DNA of 64,000 nucleotides from Megascapheus bottae (GCA_024803745.1 JANJXV010000101.1:770001-834000), one strand, 5' to 3'. Shown: positions 33,753 to 46,348, counted from the first letter of the stretch. Made by a program: numbers and translations. Notes: a model not told the origin generated them from the sequence alone.

Positions 33753-33755
<3 letters not shown>

Positions 33756-33783
<28 letters not shown>
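33756..33783. repeat. (AT)n microsatellite
   Basis: About thirteen AT units. Confidence 0.9.
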
Positions 33784-33788
<5 letters not shown>

Positions 33789-33888
33789 AAACAGGAATTA
33801 CTTGAAACATGAAAGCAAGATTATAACAACTGCTTGTTGCTCATGTTTTTAAAAACATGAAATGTCAGTAGTAAAACTATTTGCTTTT

Positions 33889-34023
33889 AGAGGGGTGGGG
33901 GCGGGGGAGGGAAATGGGGACCAAGACATGTGAAAGGGTATTAATGAATGGGAATTAATGCACCATCTATCTGGAAAATATCATGTAACCCTTCTATTAA
34001 TTACAATAAAATATATGAAAAAA
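33889..34023 (+). mobile_element. Lineage-specific L1, last 135 bases
   Basis: Starts within the G-rich tract ('aggggtgggggcgggggagg') and runs through 'gggaattaatgcaccatcta' to 'tattaattacaataaaat' and an A-rich end. It is very short, 5'-truncated inside the 3' UTR. Confidence 0.9.
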
Positions 34024-34035
34024 TATTCATTTTTG

Positions 34036-34383
34036 AGCCAGGTTTGAGAGCTCATCTTTATAATTTTAGCTTCTTGGAAAGTGGAGATCAGGGGGTTGAG
34101 CAATTCAAGGCCATTCCAGTCAGAAGTACTCCCAACTCCATATCAGCCAGGGGCCCTGATGGCAAGCACCCGTCATCTCTGGCTGGGCGCACATGGCTTT
34201 TGCCTTCATCCTCAGTGACACATGGGAGCACAGCTAACAGGAATGTAGCCCAAACCTGTCCACCCCAGGCTAGTCCCAGCCTCAAAAATAACCAACATTG
34301 AAAGGGCTTGGAATAATATCTCAGTGGTAAAGCACCAGCCACCAAGCATGTGGCCCAGAGGTGAATTCAACACCTCCAAAATG
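34036..34383 (+). mobile_element. Long composite SINE with a middle segment
   Basis: A diverged B1-like half ('gccaggtttgagagctcatc' onward) is followed by about 150 bases not seen in the other composites ('gatggcaagcacccgtcatc' region). An ID-like half then follows ('atatctcagtggtaaagcac', 'gaggtgaattcaacacctcc'). It could be a three-part SINE or one SINE interrupted by other sequence. Confidence 0.6.
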
Positions 34384-34399
34384 AATGCACACACACCTT

Positions 34400-36160
34400 A
34401 CACAAAACAATACTAGTAGCCTGCTTTTCAGTGCATTAGCTTGGGGAACGATTGTGCCTGAGGTTATTTTCTAATTGATCAGTAAAGCTTATCCTTATCA
34501 CAGTTCTATCTAGTTGATTCTTTTTGAGCTTTCTTTCAGAACTGCAAATCAGTCATTTCAGGACCAGACTAGAGGTACAGCAAAGATTATCCTGAGGCAT
34601 GTAATTTGTTTTAATTTCAGTGAATCCTCAAGAAAAATTTCTGAGACACCTTCAGTACATTTTGACAACCCCTATTATTCTCAATGCCACAAATCATCAG
34701 GAAAATTCTAATATTAATATAGTGTGGAGTTATGAAATATTTGCCCAGAGAATAGGTCATATTAAAATTAATATTTAAAATGGCTTGTTTTCTACCAAAT
34801 GGATTTCATTAATATCCTACTAACATACAAACATACAGGCCTTTTTCCTGTCTTAATTGTTTAGTAACTAGCATTTCTTCTAATCAAGTTAATCTTAATC
34901 CCTTTAAAGCACAACTTACAGTAATTCCACAACAAGGCAGCTAACTAGTAGGCGAGTTTTAGAAAAGATGGAAATAATGGCTCTGTGAGGGTTTTTTAAA
35001 TCATTTTTCATGTATTTTAAAGCCTGCAGGATTCCAAAATTTTTATGACCTTAAAATTATCTCACTTTTTAAACATATAATATTAAACTTGAAATTGTCT
35101 ATGAAAGAAGAAAAATATGTAGGAGGCTGCAAAACATAATAGTATCCCAGAATCAGAGAAAATGTGGACTGTCTGAGCTTAACAGAAAGGCCATCGCAGT
35201 GCTAAGTCTTTTCCTCTTACCTACAGAGACCATGCAGTGAATTTTAAGAGTGCAATCTGATGAAAGAGGAAAAGGAAAGATGCTTAGAGAATATAAACTA
35301 CTCAGAGCATCAGAGTTTCATGGGAAAAGGTACTGTGTTTTAAAATCATATTAATAACACATATGTTCTCTCTAGGTAACACAACATGCATAAAGCTTAC
35401 TGAGTGTTGTACATCTAATAATCCATATGCATAACAATTGGCATTGTTCTTTACATGCCTCTACAAAGTGCCGCTCGGGTTCATCTTTCTCTGTAAGCTT
35501 TTTACTACCCCACACCGAGGAAAGCTGCAGGAAAAAATAATAAAATAGCATATAGGATAGTTGTGATGGACAGCAGTACCTTCCCACAGAACTGGATGTC
35601 TGGTCGACCTCGGTGAAATAGATATTGTTACTTCAGGCCAAGGTGTTAAGTAATTTTGCTCTGTGTGTTCTGAGTACTGGGGAATCAAGTCTCAGTCCCT
35701 GATGGCATTGTAAGTTAAGGTGTAACTGATAAATCCAACAAAATCCAGCCGAAAGAATAGGCATTGTTGATCACACATTGCCTGCCAAACAGCCAACAGG
35801 CTTGATCCGTGTTCTGTTATTTAGTCTGTTGAGTTTTGTGGATGAGTGGTTCAAGTGAAGTTTCCAGTGTTGTTTCTCAGTCTTGAGAAACGTGGATGGT
35901 ACCATCAGTCTCTTCCTCACTCAGTAGTCAAGGGCACATCTTAGAGACACCATTCTGGTTTCTTTGGCAACAGAACAGCATCAAAACAGGGAAGCAACCA
36001 GCAGGACAGGAAGAGCTCTTTCAAGTTCACATCTAAAAACACCACTCCCAGTCATACATCTGGAAAACAGGCCAAGGAAGACACATTTGAAAGATACTCT
36101 GCCTCAATGGGAATTTTGAAAATTATGTAAAGGAATAGGACATTTCCCTTTTGTGGGAGG
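34400..36160. other. Unrecognised unique sequence
   Basis: About 1.8 kb, including a moderately GC-balanced stretch at 35.45-36.07 kb. No gene, RNA or recognised repeat. Confidence 0.35.
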
Positions 36161-36167
36161 ACAAATT

Positions 36168-36869
36168 AATACATCATACAAAATCCACTAGCATAACAAT
36201 GTTCATTACAGCACTATTCACCATAGTAAAGATATGGAACCAACCTAGATGTCCCTCAGTCGATGAGTGGATCAACAAGTTGTGGTATTTGTACACAATG
36301 GAATTCTATGCTGCTGTCAGAAAGAATGACATCGCCTCATTTGTTAGGAAATGGAAAGACTTAGAAAAAATCCTATTAAGTGAAGTAAGCCAGACTCAAG
36401 GGAACTTAGGCTCAATGGTTTCCCTCATTCGTCATAATCAGTAGAAACCTTGGGCTCTACTAGCAGAGATCTGCAATAGAGCAAAAATCTTGATACATAA
36501 GGCCATATAGTATGAAGCTAATTGAAAGGACCTCCAGGACATTGAAACAAAAGCCATATAACGAATGATTGTTGTCCTTAATGTACTATGTTGTCTCTCA
36601 TCTCCTTTGCTGTCCCTTGGTTATCTCATATTGTTATAGTATCTCAATTTATTATCTGATATATTGAATTTCTTTGTATTTGGTTATTTGAAATTTGATA
36701 GGGAAGGGGGGAAAACCAAGACGAGTGGGGGGTGTGGGGGGGAGGGTAATGGGTACCAAGACATGTGAAAGGGTATCAATGTATGTGAATTAATGCACCT
36801 TCTATCTGGCAAATATCATGTAACCCTTTTACTAATTACAATAATAAATAAATAAATAAATAAATAAAA
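36168..36869 (+). mobile_element. Lineage-specific L1, ORF2 end plus full 3' UTR, with (AAAT)n tail
   Basis: Begins about 280 bases before the ORF2 stop and continues through the 3' UTR, with a G-rich tract at 36703-36745, to a tail patterned as (aaat)n at 36844-36869. It matches the copy at 29.69-30.68 kb closely over the shared part. Confidence 0.92.
36178..36444 (+). pseudogene. L1 ORF2 extreme C-terminus, frame intact
   Basis: The frame stays open to the authentic stop at 36442-36444. It includes the block IWNQPRCPSVDEWINKLWY and the terminal residues SLIRHNQ, typical of the very end of L1 ORF2. The endonuclease, reverse transcriptase and Cys-rich domains are missing because of 5' truncation. 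The copy at 29.69 kb carries a stop, a frameshift and a lost stop in the same region, so this copy is better preserved. Confidence 0.88.
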
Positions 36870-37109
36870 GAAAAAGCATGTGCACTGTTTTGCTTGCAGG
36901 CATAGAAATTACATTATTCACAAATATTTTCTACATAGTAGGTAGGGTAGCTACACTGGACATGAAAGGGCGGGGACAATTAATATGGATGAAACAGTCC
37001 TGTTTCATTAACTTTCTACCTTATTGTTCATTTATTTCTTCAAATTTTGGGTTTGTCTGAGAGATGAGAGATTCTCTTCTCTCTTTGATTATATCAGAAT
37101 AAAAATAGA

Positions 37110-37200
37110 TATTGGTCTGGAGGTTTGGCTCAAATACTAGAGCACCAGATGTGCAAGCAAGCTCAGCAAATATGAAGCCATAAGTTCAAACCAAGTATTT
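37110..37200 (+). mobile_element. ID-like SINE, diverged
   Basis: 'ggaggtttggctcaaatact' and 'agagcaccagatgtgcaagc' fit the ID-like half. A short (atc)n run follows at 37207. Confidence 0.6.
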
Positions 37201-37279
37201 TCTAAAATCATCATCATCATCAATAAAAATAATAAATAGCATAAGCTGGGGACAAGGCAGAAAAGTTCATGAAATGTTA

Positions 37280-37412
37280 ATTTCTAATTAATCAGCAAAA
37301 AGAAAAAATTCAGAAGTGGAGATGTGCCTCAAGTGGTAGAGCATGAAATAGTTGAAATAGCCAAGTGAGAGCTCAGGGTCCTGAGTTCATGTCCCAGTGG
37401 TGCTTCTCTTAA
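37280..37412 (+). mobile_element. Right part of a B1+ID-type composite SINE
   Basis: 'aattcagaagtggagatgtg', 'cctcaagtggtagagcatga' and 'gagagctcagggtcctgagt' match the junction and ID-like half of the composites. The B1 half is absent, so it is 5'-truncated or an independent ID copy. Confidence 0.72.
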
Positions 37413-38324
37413 TCAAATATGAATGCACACATACTGAAAATGTACATGGTATACACTGCCAAATACACAGCTCACTCCCTCCAGCAGCTCCTAAAACCTG
37501 TTATTAGGTTGCAGGTTTGAAGTTTAGCAACTCCACATCTCTTAGGCACCTTATTTCAACGAGGATTGAACAGAGGGACCAGGAAAAGACTTAATTAACT
37601 AGGGCAGTATTTCTCGAGATATTTGTTGTTGACATTGCAAAAGGGACAACATATTATATTTGATTTCCCATTTTCAAAGCAGAAGGAAAGGCAATCCACA
37701 ACATAGGAAACATTTCACTTTCCTTCCTATTTTAATCAATCTTCAAAGAAAGACTGGGGTGGGAACACTTAAATCATAACTCTGCGGTTATTGAAAACCC
37801 CAAGAATGATGAACTTCATGCATATGATGTTGAAATAACACACAATGAATTGTAGGCACTCTGAACGGCAGTGAAATTTACAACTCCTTTCCTCTGTTCC
37901 AAAATAAAAAAAGAATTTCTATCTTCCCAGCAAGTGGTCTCCAAAATAAATGCTGTTCTCACACCCATGAGCAAAGAAATAACTTGGGGCAAGAAAGCAC
38001 AGTGTGTTTTCATTTACAAATTATATACATCACATCACTTTACTAACATGCTGCCAAATATAAAAATTGAAATATAAACTGTATGAGATATAAAATGCAG
38101 TATTTTTCCCCACATTGCCTGACATACTGTTCCACATAACTCAAATACTGACTATGATGATGTCTCGTGCATAACTATAAATATCTACCTCCCTAAATAT
38201 CCCTTCCACACAGCTCAAAACAAAAAACTTGAAGACAACTCTTGTTGCTGGCATGCCTCTTTTAGAGAGCCTAAAAGGACAGAAATAAGTTGAGACCATA
38301 AATGATGCTCTCAATTTGGGTAGG

Positions 38325-38432
38325 TACGATACTAACTGAGTGCTTTCCAGGTGTGAGGCATTGTAATGTCTTGTGTTTAATTTTCCCCAAAACTCCATGT
38401 GGTAGATCATCTTCCCAGTTAACAGCTAAAGA
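38325..38432 (+). mobile_element. MIR SINE fragment
   Basis: 'actgagtgctttccaggtgt', 'ccaaaactccatgtggtaga' and 'cagctaaagaaactgaggac' lie in the order of the MIR core. Confidence 0.72.
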
Positions 38433-38564
38433 AACTGAGGACTAATGTACCTTAGAATTGGCTAGTTAGAAAACAGTAGCAAACTGTGTAAGAATCCTTT
38501 CTTGACTGAATTTATTCTGGGTCCATGGCCCGCCAGAAAGAAGCTTTGGATTCCCAAGGGGATC

Positions 38565-38725
38565 CTTAGCAACATGGGAAGGAGGGGGAAATTTGGGTTG
38601 TCTGGAGGCACAGGGAGATGTCAGGGTTCCTCTCATCTTTTGGTAGAAGCGAGGGATGCTAATATTCTGACGTGGACAGGACAGTCCAAGAACATACCCA
38701 CAGTGCTGTGGAGGGAGAATCAAGA
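38565..38725 (-). mobile_element. MER5-like non-autonomous hAT DNA transposon remnant
   Basis: 'gaagcgagggatgctaatat' followed by 'gtggacaggacagtccaaga' resembles the middle of MER5-type elements as I recall them. No terminal inverted repeats can be seen. The family name is tentative. Confidence 0.45.
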
Positions 38726-39588
38726 GGTATCAGAGATGAATGACGAACCAGATATGTTCATCACAGTGCAATTTGTAATAGCTGAGTAGTCCAAGACTCA
38801 ATAAATTACAGTGTATCTATTTATCAGAGCTCTGTGGCTACTAGCATGACGTTTTTTCAAAAGAATAACCATATGAAAAAATTCACACTTCCTATTTACA
38901 TGTGCAAAAGCAATATTCGCCAAAACATTCATATTCACAAGTCCTAAAAGTAATCTGGTTAGCAGGGTTGTTGTGTTAGAAAAGTATTTATATGTTTATG
39001 TATGCACATGGGAAATACTTTGAAAGACATCAGCCAAAGTATTAATTACTATTTGTTGCTGAAGTATAGTAGAGAGTCCATATAAAATATTTTATGACAG
39101 AATCATTATAAATAGCCACACATACCACTGTAAGAAGGAAACACTCATAAGTAATATAATCTATTATCTCAAAGTCCTTATGAATTCCGTAAGCCAAAGA
39201 TTTGATACCCATCTTTTCAGAATGTGTCACTGGCAGCATTTTATTTCATTTTATTTTCTGACATCAAGTTCTTTAATAATAGAAAAGAAAAGCACCAGGT
39301 GTTTCTCACCAGGTGCCTTTGCAATGGCAGCAGAGTTCACTGGTATATTTTTTTCAGAGCCAAAATAGCACCTACTATTCACATGCCCTATCTTTAAAGC
39401 CTTCATTGTTTCACTATGATTCAAAAGTGAAGTTATTCACTCCCGCCCACACAGCAAGAACAATACAATCACGACACTGAACTGAATAAATGCTTGAAAC
39501 TTCATAAATACTAAGTATCTCATCTCAGAATGTCTTATGAGTAGAAATCATTATGATGCTGTCTGCCATATAATTTATCTTTATCTTT

Positions 39589-39633
<45 letters not shown>
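39589..39633. repeat. (ATC)n microsatellite
   Basis: About fifteen units. It produces a run of histidine codons in one plus-strand frame, which has no coding meaning. It abuts a SINE. Confidence 0.92.
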
Positions 39634-39634
39634 G

Positions 39635-39815
39635 TTTGGGTTTTTGTTCTGGTACTGGTGATGGAACTCCATCACCTGAGCCTCACCACCAGTCCAACAT
39701 TTTGCTGGTTAATTGGAAATGAAGAATTTTCTGTTTGGACTCGCTTCAAACTGATCCTCCAGGTCTCAGCATAGTGAGCAGGTAGCATTTCATATGTCAG
39801 CCACTGGTGTCTTGC
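39635..39815 (-). mobile_element. Old composite SINE
   Basis: 'ttctggtactggtgatggaa' and 'gatcctccaggtctcagcat' read as reversed, much diverged ID-like and B1-like halves. Confidence 0.5.
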
Positions 39816-39819
39816 TCAG

Positions 39820-40640
39820 AAGTCTTACTTTATTAGAACACAGTCTAACAAATTACCCTTTATTTTACTGACCAGTACCTCATTGTGACCTGGAAAAAAA
39901 ATACAACTAACATGGCAGCAAACCTTCAAAAATACCATGAGATTTATATCGGCCAAAAAAACTGCTAAGAAAAAGTTTATTCCCCAATACAGATGAAAAA
40001 TTTGACCTACAGTAGCAAGAAAAACAACAAAAAAGAAAGAGCTGGACAAACACAAAATGGAGAAAGAAGATAAGAATTGTGATTTCTTTCAAAATTGTAA
40101 TCATTAAATAAAATAAAATTTGCTTATTTTCATCTTCAAGGAATCCAAATGGTTTACATTATATCTAGCATACAGACTATTACTAAATAATAACAGTTAA
40201 CAATATCACAAAGTATAAAGGTTTTCAGAAACATAAAAGTGTTAGAAGGTATTTCAGATACTTCTTTGATTCGAATTAGAGAAGATATGTCTAATTATGA
40301 CATGATATCAAAAGGAATGCTGTATAAACTAAGTAAGCAAAGATATTTGCCAGTAATATTAAAAGTAATTCCTGAATGTTTCTCAAGTATATGAAATACT
40401 GAGAAAATCAATGCCTAGCATGACAGTGCCACTTGTCAAAACAGTCTGTTAATTATCTTTATCATGCTCTTGGCAAAATAGGATACTGTTGGATAAATAA
40501 CATCTTCACATAATTTAAATCCATGCTATGTTTTATTAATTTAGATCCTCCGTTTACCCCAAGAGGGGGTGGAGATGATTGGCTACATCTTCTGTTGCAA
40601 ATATACACAAAGCCTTATTTGCAATGGAACAAAAACACAA
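39820..40640. other. Unrecognised unique sequence
   Basis: AT-rich; no gene or confident repeat. Confidence 0.35.
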
Positions 40641-40649
40641 ATTTAGAAT

Positions 40650-40842
40650 TGGATTGACGAATGTCCAAAACCCAACTCTACTACTTCAGTGCCTGTCTTT
40701 GCACAAATTATATCATACTACTGACCTACCGTGTCTCTATACATTAAAAATAAACAGTGCCAATAATCAGATCCCTCATAGGGTCCGGAAAGAAAAACAA
40801 TGAGATGTTATTTGTGAAGTTCTGGCAACACAGTAGGGATTT
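40650..40842 (-). mobile_element. MIR SINE
   Basis: In reversed MIR order: 'cccaactctactacttcagt', 'ctttgcacaaattatatcat', 'cagatccctcatagggtccg' and 'gttctggcaacacagtaggg'. The spacing fits a nearly full copy. Confidence 0.8.
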
Positions 40843-40937
40843 GATTGCTGTGAATTTTTTTTATCTCCTTCCCATTTTTACCTTTCTGTCCTTGCTTTCA
40901 TACCTAGATCTTCACAAGGCAAGTTGATCTGGAGGGA

Positions 40938-41030
40938 AAACAGAAAGAAGGAAGAAATAAAGGGGGGGAGAAGGGAAGGAGGAATAGAGGGAAGGAATGG
41001 AGGGAGGGAGAGAAGAAGACAAAGAGGAAT
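40938..41030. repeat. GGAA/GGGA purine-rich simple repeat
   Basis: Irregular ggaa, ggga and agaa units next to a SINE. Confidence 0.85.
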
Positions 41031-41036
41031 TCACCT

Positions 41037-41246
41037 TACCAGAGGCTTACACCTGTAATCCTAGCTACTCAGGAGATTGAGATCTGAAGATGGAGGTTGG
41101 AAGCTAGCATGGGACAGGAAAGTCTGTGAGACTCTTTAACCACCAAAATTCAGACGTGGAGCTGTGGCTCAAGGGGTAGAACTACAAGGAACAGAGCTAG
41201 GTCCCTAAGTTTAAATCCTAGTGCCAGCACCAAAACAAAGAAACTC
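41037..41246 (+). mobile_element. B1+ID-type composite SINE
   Basis: 'ggcttacacctgtaatccta', 'gctactcaggagattgagat', 'tctgtgagactctttaacca' and 'ggagctgtggctcaaggggt' are in the same order as the composite at 24.99 kb. Confidence 0.87.
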
Positions 41247-41249
41247 ACC

Positions 41250-42870
41250 TTAAATTCAAAGAATGTTCTAGGGAAAAGGAACTGTAAACAGCAACAGGCT
41301 CAAATCCCCTGATTATACAGATTGTGAAACAGACCACATCAGGATCATGCTATAGAAACATGCATGCGCAGGGACCATTTCCTCTTATCCTCCAGAAATG
41401 ACTAAAACTAGAGGCCATTGGGAAAAAAAAACCTTCAACTTCCAGGGCTCAAAGGGCTGATTGTTCCATGGCCACAAAGTTCCCTTTTACCCAGTTTATA
41501 CAAGATGTGGTAGGTGGTAAACTAGAAGTTAAAAAATATAAGCAACATTTCTTTTCTGGACTGTCCTATGTCCTTGTGAGAATTGCTTGTTCATGCAATT
41601 CTCAGAGAACACCCCTTGGGCACAGCACAAGGGCTCCACCTTCAACCTCAGAATGAAGAGGAACTTTTCAAAAATGCTATCTGAATCTTTAAAAAGCAGA
41701 TCAGAAATGCAGTCTCTTCTTACAAAACGTGAACCATATAACATTTCACTTTGCAAGCTTTCATCCCAAGAATTTTATTCTCCACTGGTGAAATCACACA
41801 GGTAAAATTTTAAAATAGGGTTTTAAAAAAACTATTGCATTTCCTTTTAAGTTCTTCATCATTCATGCTGCTGTGTCATTTTCTTTATAGTTGCAACAGA
41901 AGCTGATGAGCTCTTGCATTCTAATTCTCCTAGAGCTTCACTCCAGTGGACTTAGGGTTTTGCAACAAAGAAAAAGGTTAATCTTTGCTCAGTAGATCTA
42001 TTCATAAATTATTCTTTATATTCCAATAAATACTTGGCAGTTTGGGGAAGAGAAACTTCAATCATGACAAAAGAAAATAAAATTCAGTGCTATTCAGAGC
42101 CATTACTTAGACTTTGAAGATTAGTTTTTACCAATCACATTGGTGAGTGATATAGTTTATATTAAAAACCACATAAAATATTCTCTTAATTCACAGAGTA
42201 AAACTCCCAAATATAGGTTAACTCCTAAAGAAGGTGATATCGTGACATCACAGAATGGAAGGCCATCTTTCTTCTATCATCTACTTATAGATGTTGGTAT
42301 GTGCACCCTGTTTTTTCTTTCTGGCTCTACCACATTCTCAGATGTCTAAGTCTTGATAAAAAGTAGTCACAGATACTCAAAGGAAAGGGACTATCTAGCT
42401 AAGGAAAGCTAGAAAAAATTATATCCAGAGCTCTTACCTTTCCTTTATTCTGATTACAAACCTGAACTCAGAAATGTAAGTTTGGTGAGTCCCAAAAATG
42501 TTGGAAAGGGTTGATTACCCCCATCGGAGCAAGGATTAAAAGCAAGTCCTATTTTCGTTGTATTTTTTTATTCAGCACCCAAACTTTTCAATGTGTCTTG
42601 CTCATTTATAATCTCCTATATTTGAAATTTAAAGAGCAGTTGTTAAAAGCTTAGTTCCATGGTAGGTGTTCTTAAAATGTATTCTATCCTCTATAATGAT
42701 GTGGTGGCTTAGTTATTCTATTATGGCGTGTTTATCATTGAGAGAACAGAGTGTAAAGAAATTAAATAAGCCCAGAGTTGAGTCAGTGGACCAGAAAACC
42801 TGAACTCTCAATCCCTCTGCTGTATACCACAACCCTCCCTATAATCCATATGCAAATGAGTACCCAATTC
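41250..42870. other. Unrecognised unique sequence
   Basis: Short overlapping frames on both strands at 41.5-41.8 kb have no motif and no splice context. No other feature seen. Confidence 0.35.
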
Positions 42871-43165
42871 AATTCAACAAATGTTTCAGAGCAATTTATA
42901 TTTAGCAAGACATTGTACTTTATGAGAATGAAGCATAGAAATATTAGAGGACTTGCCTGAAATCTCAGAACACTTTCGCAAATGTCCATACTAGAACTCA
43001 AGTACTAAACATTGGGCCTGAAGAGCAAGCAACAAGACAAGTTGAAAGAGAACAAGCTCTGGAAATGAGACACATTGGTCCTCAGAATCCAGGCCCATCA
43101 CATCCAATGTATGACATAGGTCTAAAGTGAACCTTACTTATTTTACATCCCCACCAATTAACTAA
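42870..43165. mobile_element. Possible ancient MIR/L2 fragments
   Basis: 'attcaattcaacaaatgttt' at 42.87 kb has the style of an L2/MIR join in plus orientation. 'gagaacaagctctggaaatg' at 43.05 kb and the bases after it resemble a reversed MIR. Both matches are weak. Confidence 0.4.
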
Positions 43166-43267
43166 ATTAAATATTAGGTACTGCTCTGCAATTTTATAGA
43201 ACTTTTTACTTTGTTTAACACATTCTAGTCTTCTTCGCTGCAAATGAAGTAGATACTCCTCTTAAAA

Positions 43268-43402
43268 ACAATGTGAACACAGTAGTGGTTCTTGCCTGTA
43301 AAACAAGGTTTTGAAAGGTGAGACGGGAGGATCATGAATTCAAGGGTCACCCTGGAATACATTTTGAAATCCTCTCTAAAAACCACAAAGGAAAGAAAAA
43401 GA
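43268..43402 (+). mobile_element. B1 SINE, diverged
   Basis: 'cacagtagtggttcttgcct' at the start, 'gggaggatcatgaattcaag' in the middle and a purine-rich A-tail ('aaggaaagaaaaagaaaa'). Confidence 0.7.
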
Positions 43403-43409
43403 AAATATG

Positions 43410-45540
43410 GTTTCAGAAATATAAAAGCCACATATAGTTTTTCAGATAAAATAAAGGACTCTCAACTAAATTGGAATTTCAGAACCAAATTTTCAGTTCA
43501 AGGATGTCTTGAATATTGCATGTTTATCTAAAATTAAAATTTTACTGGGCAGTTCATATATGTTTGCTAAATATGGCAACCTAAAAATGGCTGTGCTTGA
43601 AATAACTAAGAATTTCTTGGAATATCATTCAAAACAGAACAAAAATTTCTTCCTCCTAGAAATTAAAATATCTTAAGATGTCAATAACAAAAAAAACCCA
43701 TAAGGAAAAGAAAGGAAGGACTTTGAAACTAATTTCCCTTGGGATACATAGCCACTGTAATTAGCAGAAGCATTTGGAAATGACCCATATATTGCTTAGA
43801 AATTTTGATCAATAATACTTCGAATCTTTTGCCCATTCTCCTCAAGATTTAATTTTTGGAATCCTATTTATTCAAAAGATGTTAGACATTGTCATTTTAT
43901 TGGTTTATTTTCACCTGTGAACTTTGACCCATAATGGAGACTTTTGTTTTGTATGGTCTGCTCTCCTCCCTTGGCCTACAAAGGAGACCCTTTGGACTGG
44001 ACATGGAGATCAGAACAGATGCTCCAGTGCACAATATCCAGACTCGGAGCACAGATTTATTTCCTCCAAGTCAGTTTTGCTCAGTGAAGTTTCCCCAGAC
44101 TCTCAACCACTGCCAAGGTTAATGTAGGCCCTGACTCTGCCTGCTGATTCATATTAATTGAGACAATCAATGATCTTGTTTCATACAGTGTCTGTTTTTA
44201 ATATAACCTATTTGATGAGGCTGTATTAATTTAGGAGAAATATGCACTGGCATTCTGGCATGCACCTTTCCTAATTATCTCACAGCTCTCATTCCGCAGT
44301 GAAATTAGACTGTGGTTATCACGGTTAATGGAAGCCCATAGCTCTTAGCTAAGTGATCTCCTCCAGTGGAAAGTCATCGTTTCTTGCTCCTGGCTACATA
44401 AACATGATTGTGCTATCTAAGCAATCCCCTGTGGCTGTGGATGTGAATGTTTTAACAAAATATTCTGCTTTAGAGCTACAGGGTGGCACCTCATTTCTAT
44501 AAGTAGGAGGATAACAAGATTGGAATGGGAGGACTGTGAAAGGAAAAGTTACCCAATAACAGAAGTGAGACAAGGAGAAGCAGTTTTCAAGGGTGTGCAG
44601 GAAATAGGAAGCCTGACCTGGTAGTTATGTGTTCAGGTTCAAAAGAAATCCTTTATATGTTCCCTTATGCTTCTCTTGAGTTCTACATCACCTATCTCGC
44701 ACTGCCCATTTTTCTTTTAAGAACTCAGTAGAATCTTGGTCCAAATGAGGACTTACTCTTCTGTGTGCCTGTCCACTCTTTTCAATCATTCACTTACTAA
44801 GTGCCTACATCCCTCACTAGAAAGAAACCAGTCACTTCCTGCATGAAACATGAATCCATGAGGCAGGCAGCTCCACAAGTTAATTTAAGTCAATCATTAC
44901 AAATTGTAAATACACTAAGAATTTTTAATGGATTGATTTGATACAAAATGATCTGGCAAAACAATTTTTGAAAGAGGGACAACATCTGGGCTGAAACTGT
45001 TGTGATTACAAACATTCAGTTATCGGGAGAACCAAGAAAAGAAAATGAGCCCGTGAAGGAATAGTACTCATGAAATCCTGAAGCAGGACCCTTTCTTATT
45101 CTAGAAACCAAGGCAAGGCTAGAGTATGAGGAGTCATGCAGAGAATACAAGAGAGACTGATTATAAGCTTCCACCAAAGGGGCCTTTTGCCTTCCCATGT
45201 TCCTTCTACCAGTGGACCCTGAAAAGGGGTTGACAGCACATCATTCCCCTGGCCTACTGGGCAAATATGTAACTTAAAAGGAAGTAATGACACAGTGCTC
45301 ATCTTGTATTACTGACTATGCCAGTGAGGATGCCTGGATCAAATAGAAATGTTAGAAAGTTGAGCCAACTGTAGTTGCATTTATTTAAATGGACTATGAA
45401 TTCCAGTTTTATCTGTGAAAACAGGAAGCCAGTCCATTTCTGAAAGACTTGTTATTTACAGTAGGCAGTGTTTGGTAAGCTATTTTCACCAACAAGACAC
45501 TGCTTATATATTTCCACTTCTTTAAGGCTTACATTCAGAG
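43410..45540. other. Unique sequence with a candidate conserved noncoding block
   Basis: No exon recognised. The part from about 44105 to 44470 is repeat-free and rich in TAATT and ATTA cores, which could mark an enhancer. I have no conservation data. Confidence 0.3.
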
Positions 45541-45549
45541 TAGATTTAT

Positions 45550-45675
45550 TTGTTTTCATTCTAAAGATAAAAGACTCAGGAACAGATATAGCAATGAACT
45601 AAAATTGGGAGTATTAGTGTTTGAACCCAAGGCAATCAAGTCCAGAATACATATCCTTAATCATGATTACTAGCA
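45550..45675 (+). mobile_element. MIR SINE fragment
   Basis: 'ctaaagataaaagactcagg', 'agtgtttgaacccaaggcaa' and 'tccagaatacatatccttaa' follow the MIR 3' half. Confidence 0.62.
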
Positions 45676-46197
45676 GCCAAAATTCATCTTGGGAAGCTAA
45701 TCAAACCATTAAGGTGCATCAGTATTTAATGCACTGAGATGGCAGCAAGATATTTGACATGTCAAAGAGTATACTTGCCCTGAATGTGCATTAGGTAGAA
45801 GATATGAAATACATCTTTAATGAATTTCCATATCTCTGCTTTCTTAGTTATAAGAAAAGATTATCTAGTCACACTTCAAATGGTTCCACTGTTGCTATAG
45901 AAACTGCTTTCCTTTAAGTTTTTGAGGTGACTGTCAGCTTGTAAAACACTCAGTGCTAGCAGCAACACAGCACTAATGGATGCCTTTAGGAAATTCTAAT
46001 TTCCCCCAATGTTCTCCATCCTCTAACTTTTTTTCCCCAAATCAACTTACATACGGAACCTAATGAGAATCAGTGTACTTGCTAGGCAAACATAGTTGTA
46101 AATCAAACTGTGGGTCTCAGGCCAGGGCATAACCCTGGGAAGACCTCCCAAGATCCTTCTGTAAATGACTTATTTCCCCTGAAGTTTCTGGGTCTCT

Positions 46198-46348
46198 GAC
46201 AAAGGCAATGAAGGAGAAAGAAATAGGAGAAAGAAGAGGAGAAGGAGGAAGGGAGGGAGGAAGAAGAAAAGGAAAAGGAGAGGCTTCAGCGTGGAGGAGA
46301 AGGAGGAGGAGGAGGAAGAGGAAATGAAGAAAAAGAAGAAGAAGAAAT
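46198..46348. repeat. GA-rich (GGA/GAA) simple repeat
   Basis: Polypurine tract of gga, gaa and aga units. It yields Glu/Lys-rich or Leu/Phe-rich open frames on the two strands that are not genes. Confidence 0.9.

Noticed and set aside
39537..39722. Poly-histidine frame
   Set aside because: It is a translation of the (ATC)n microsatellite.
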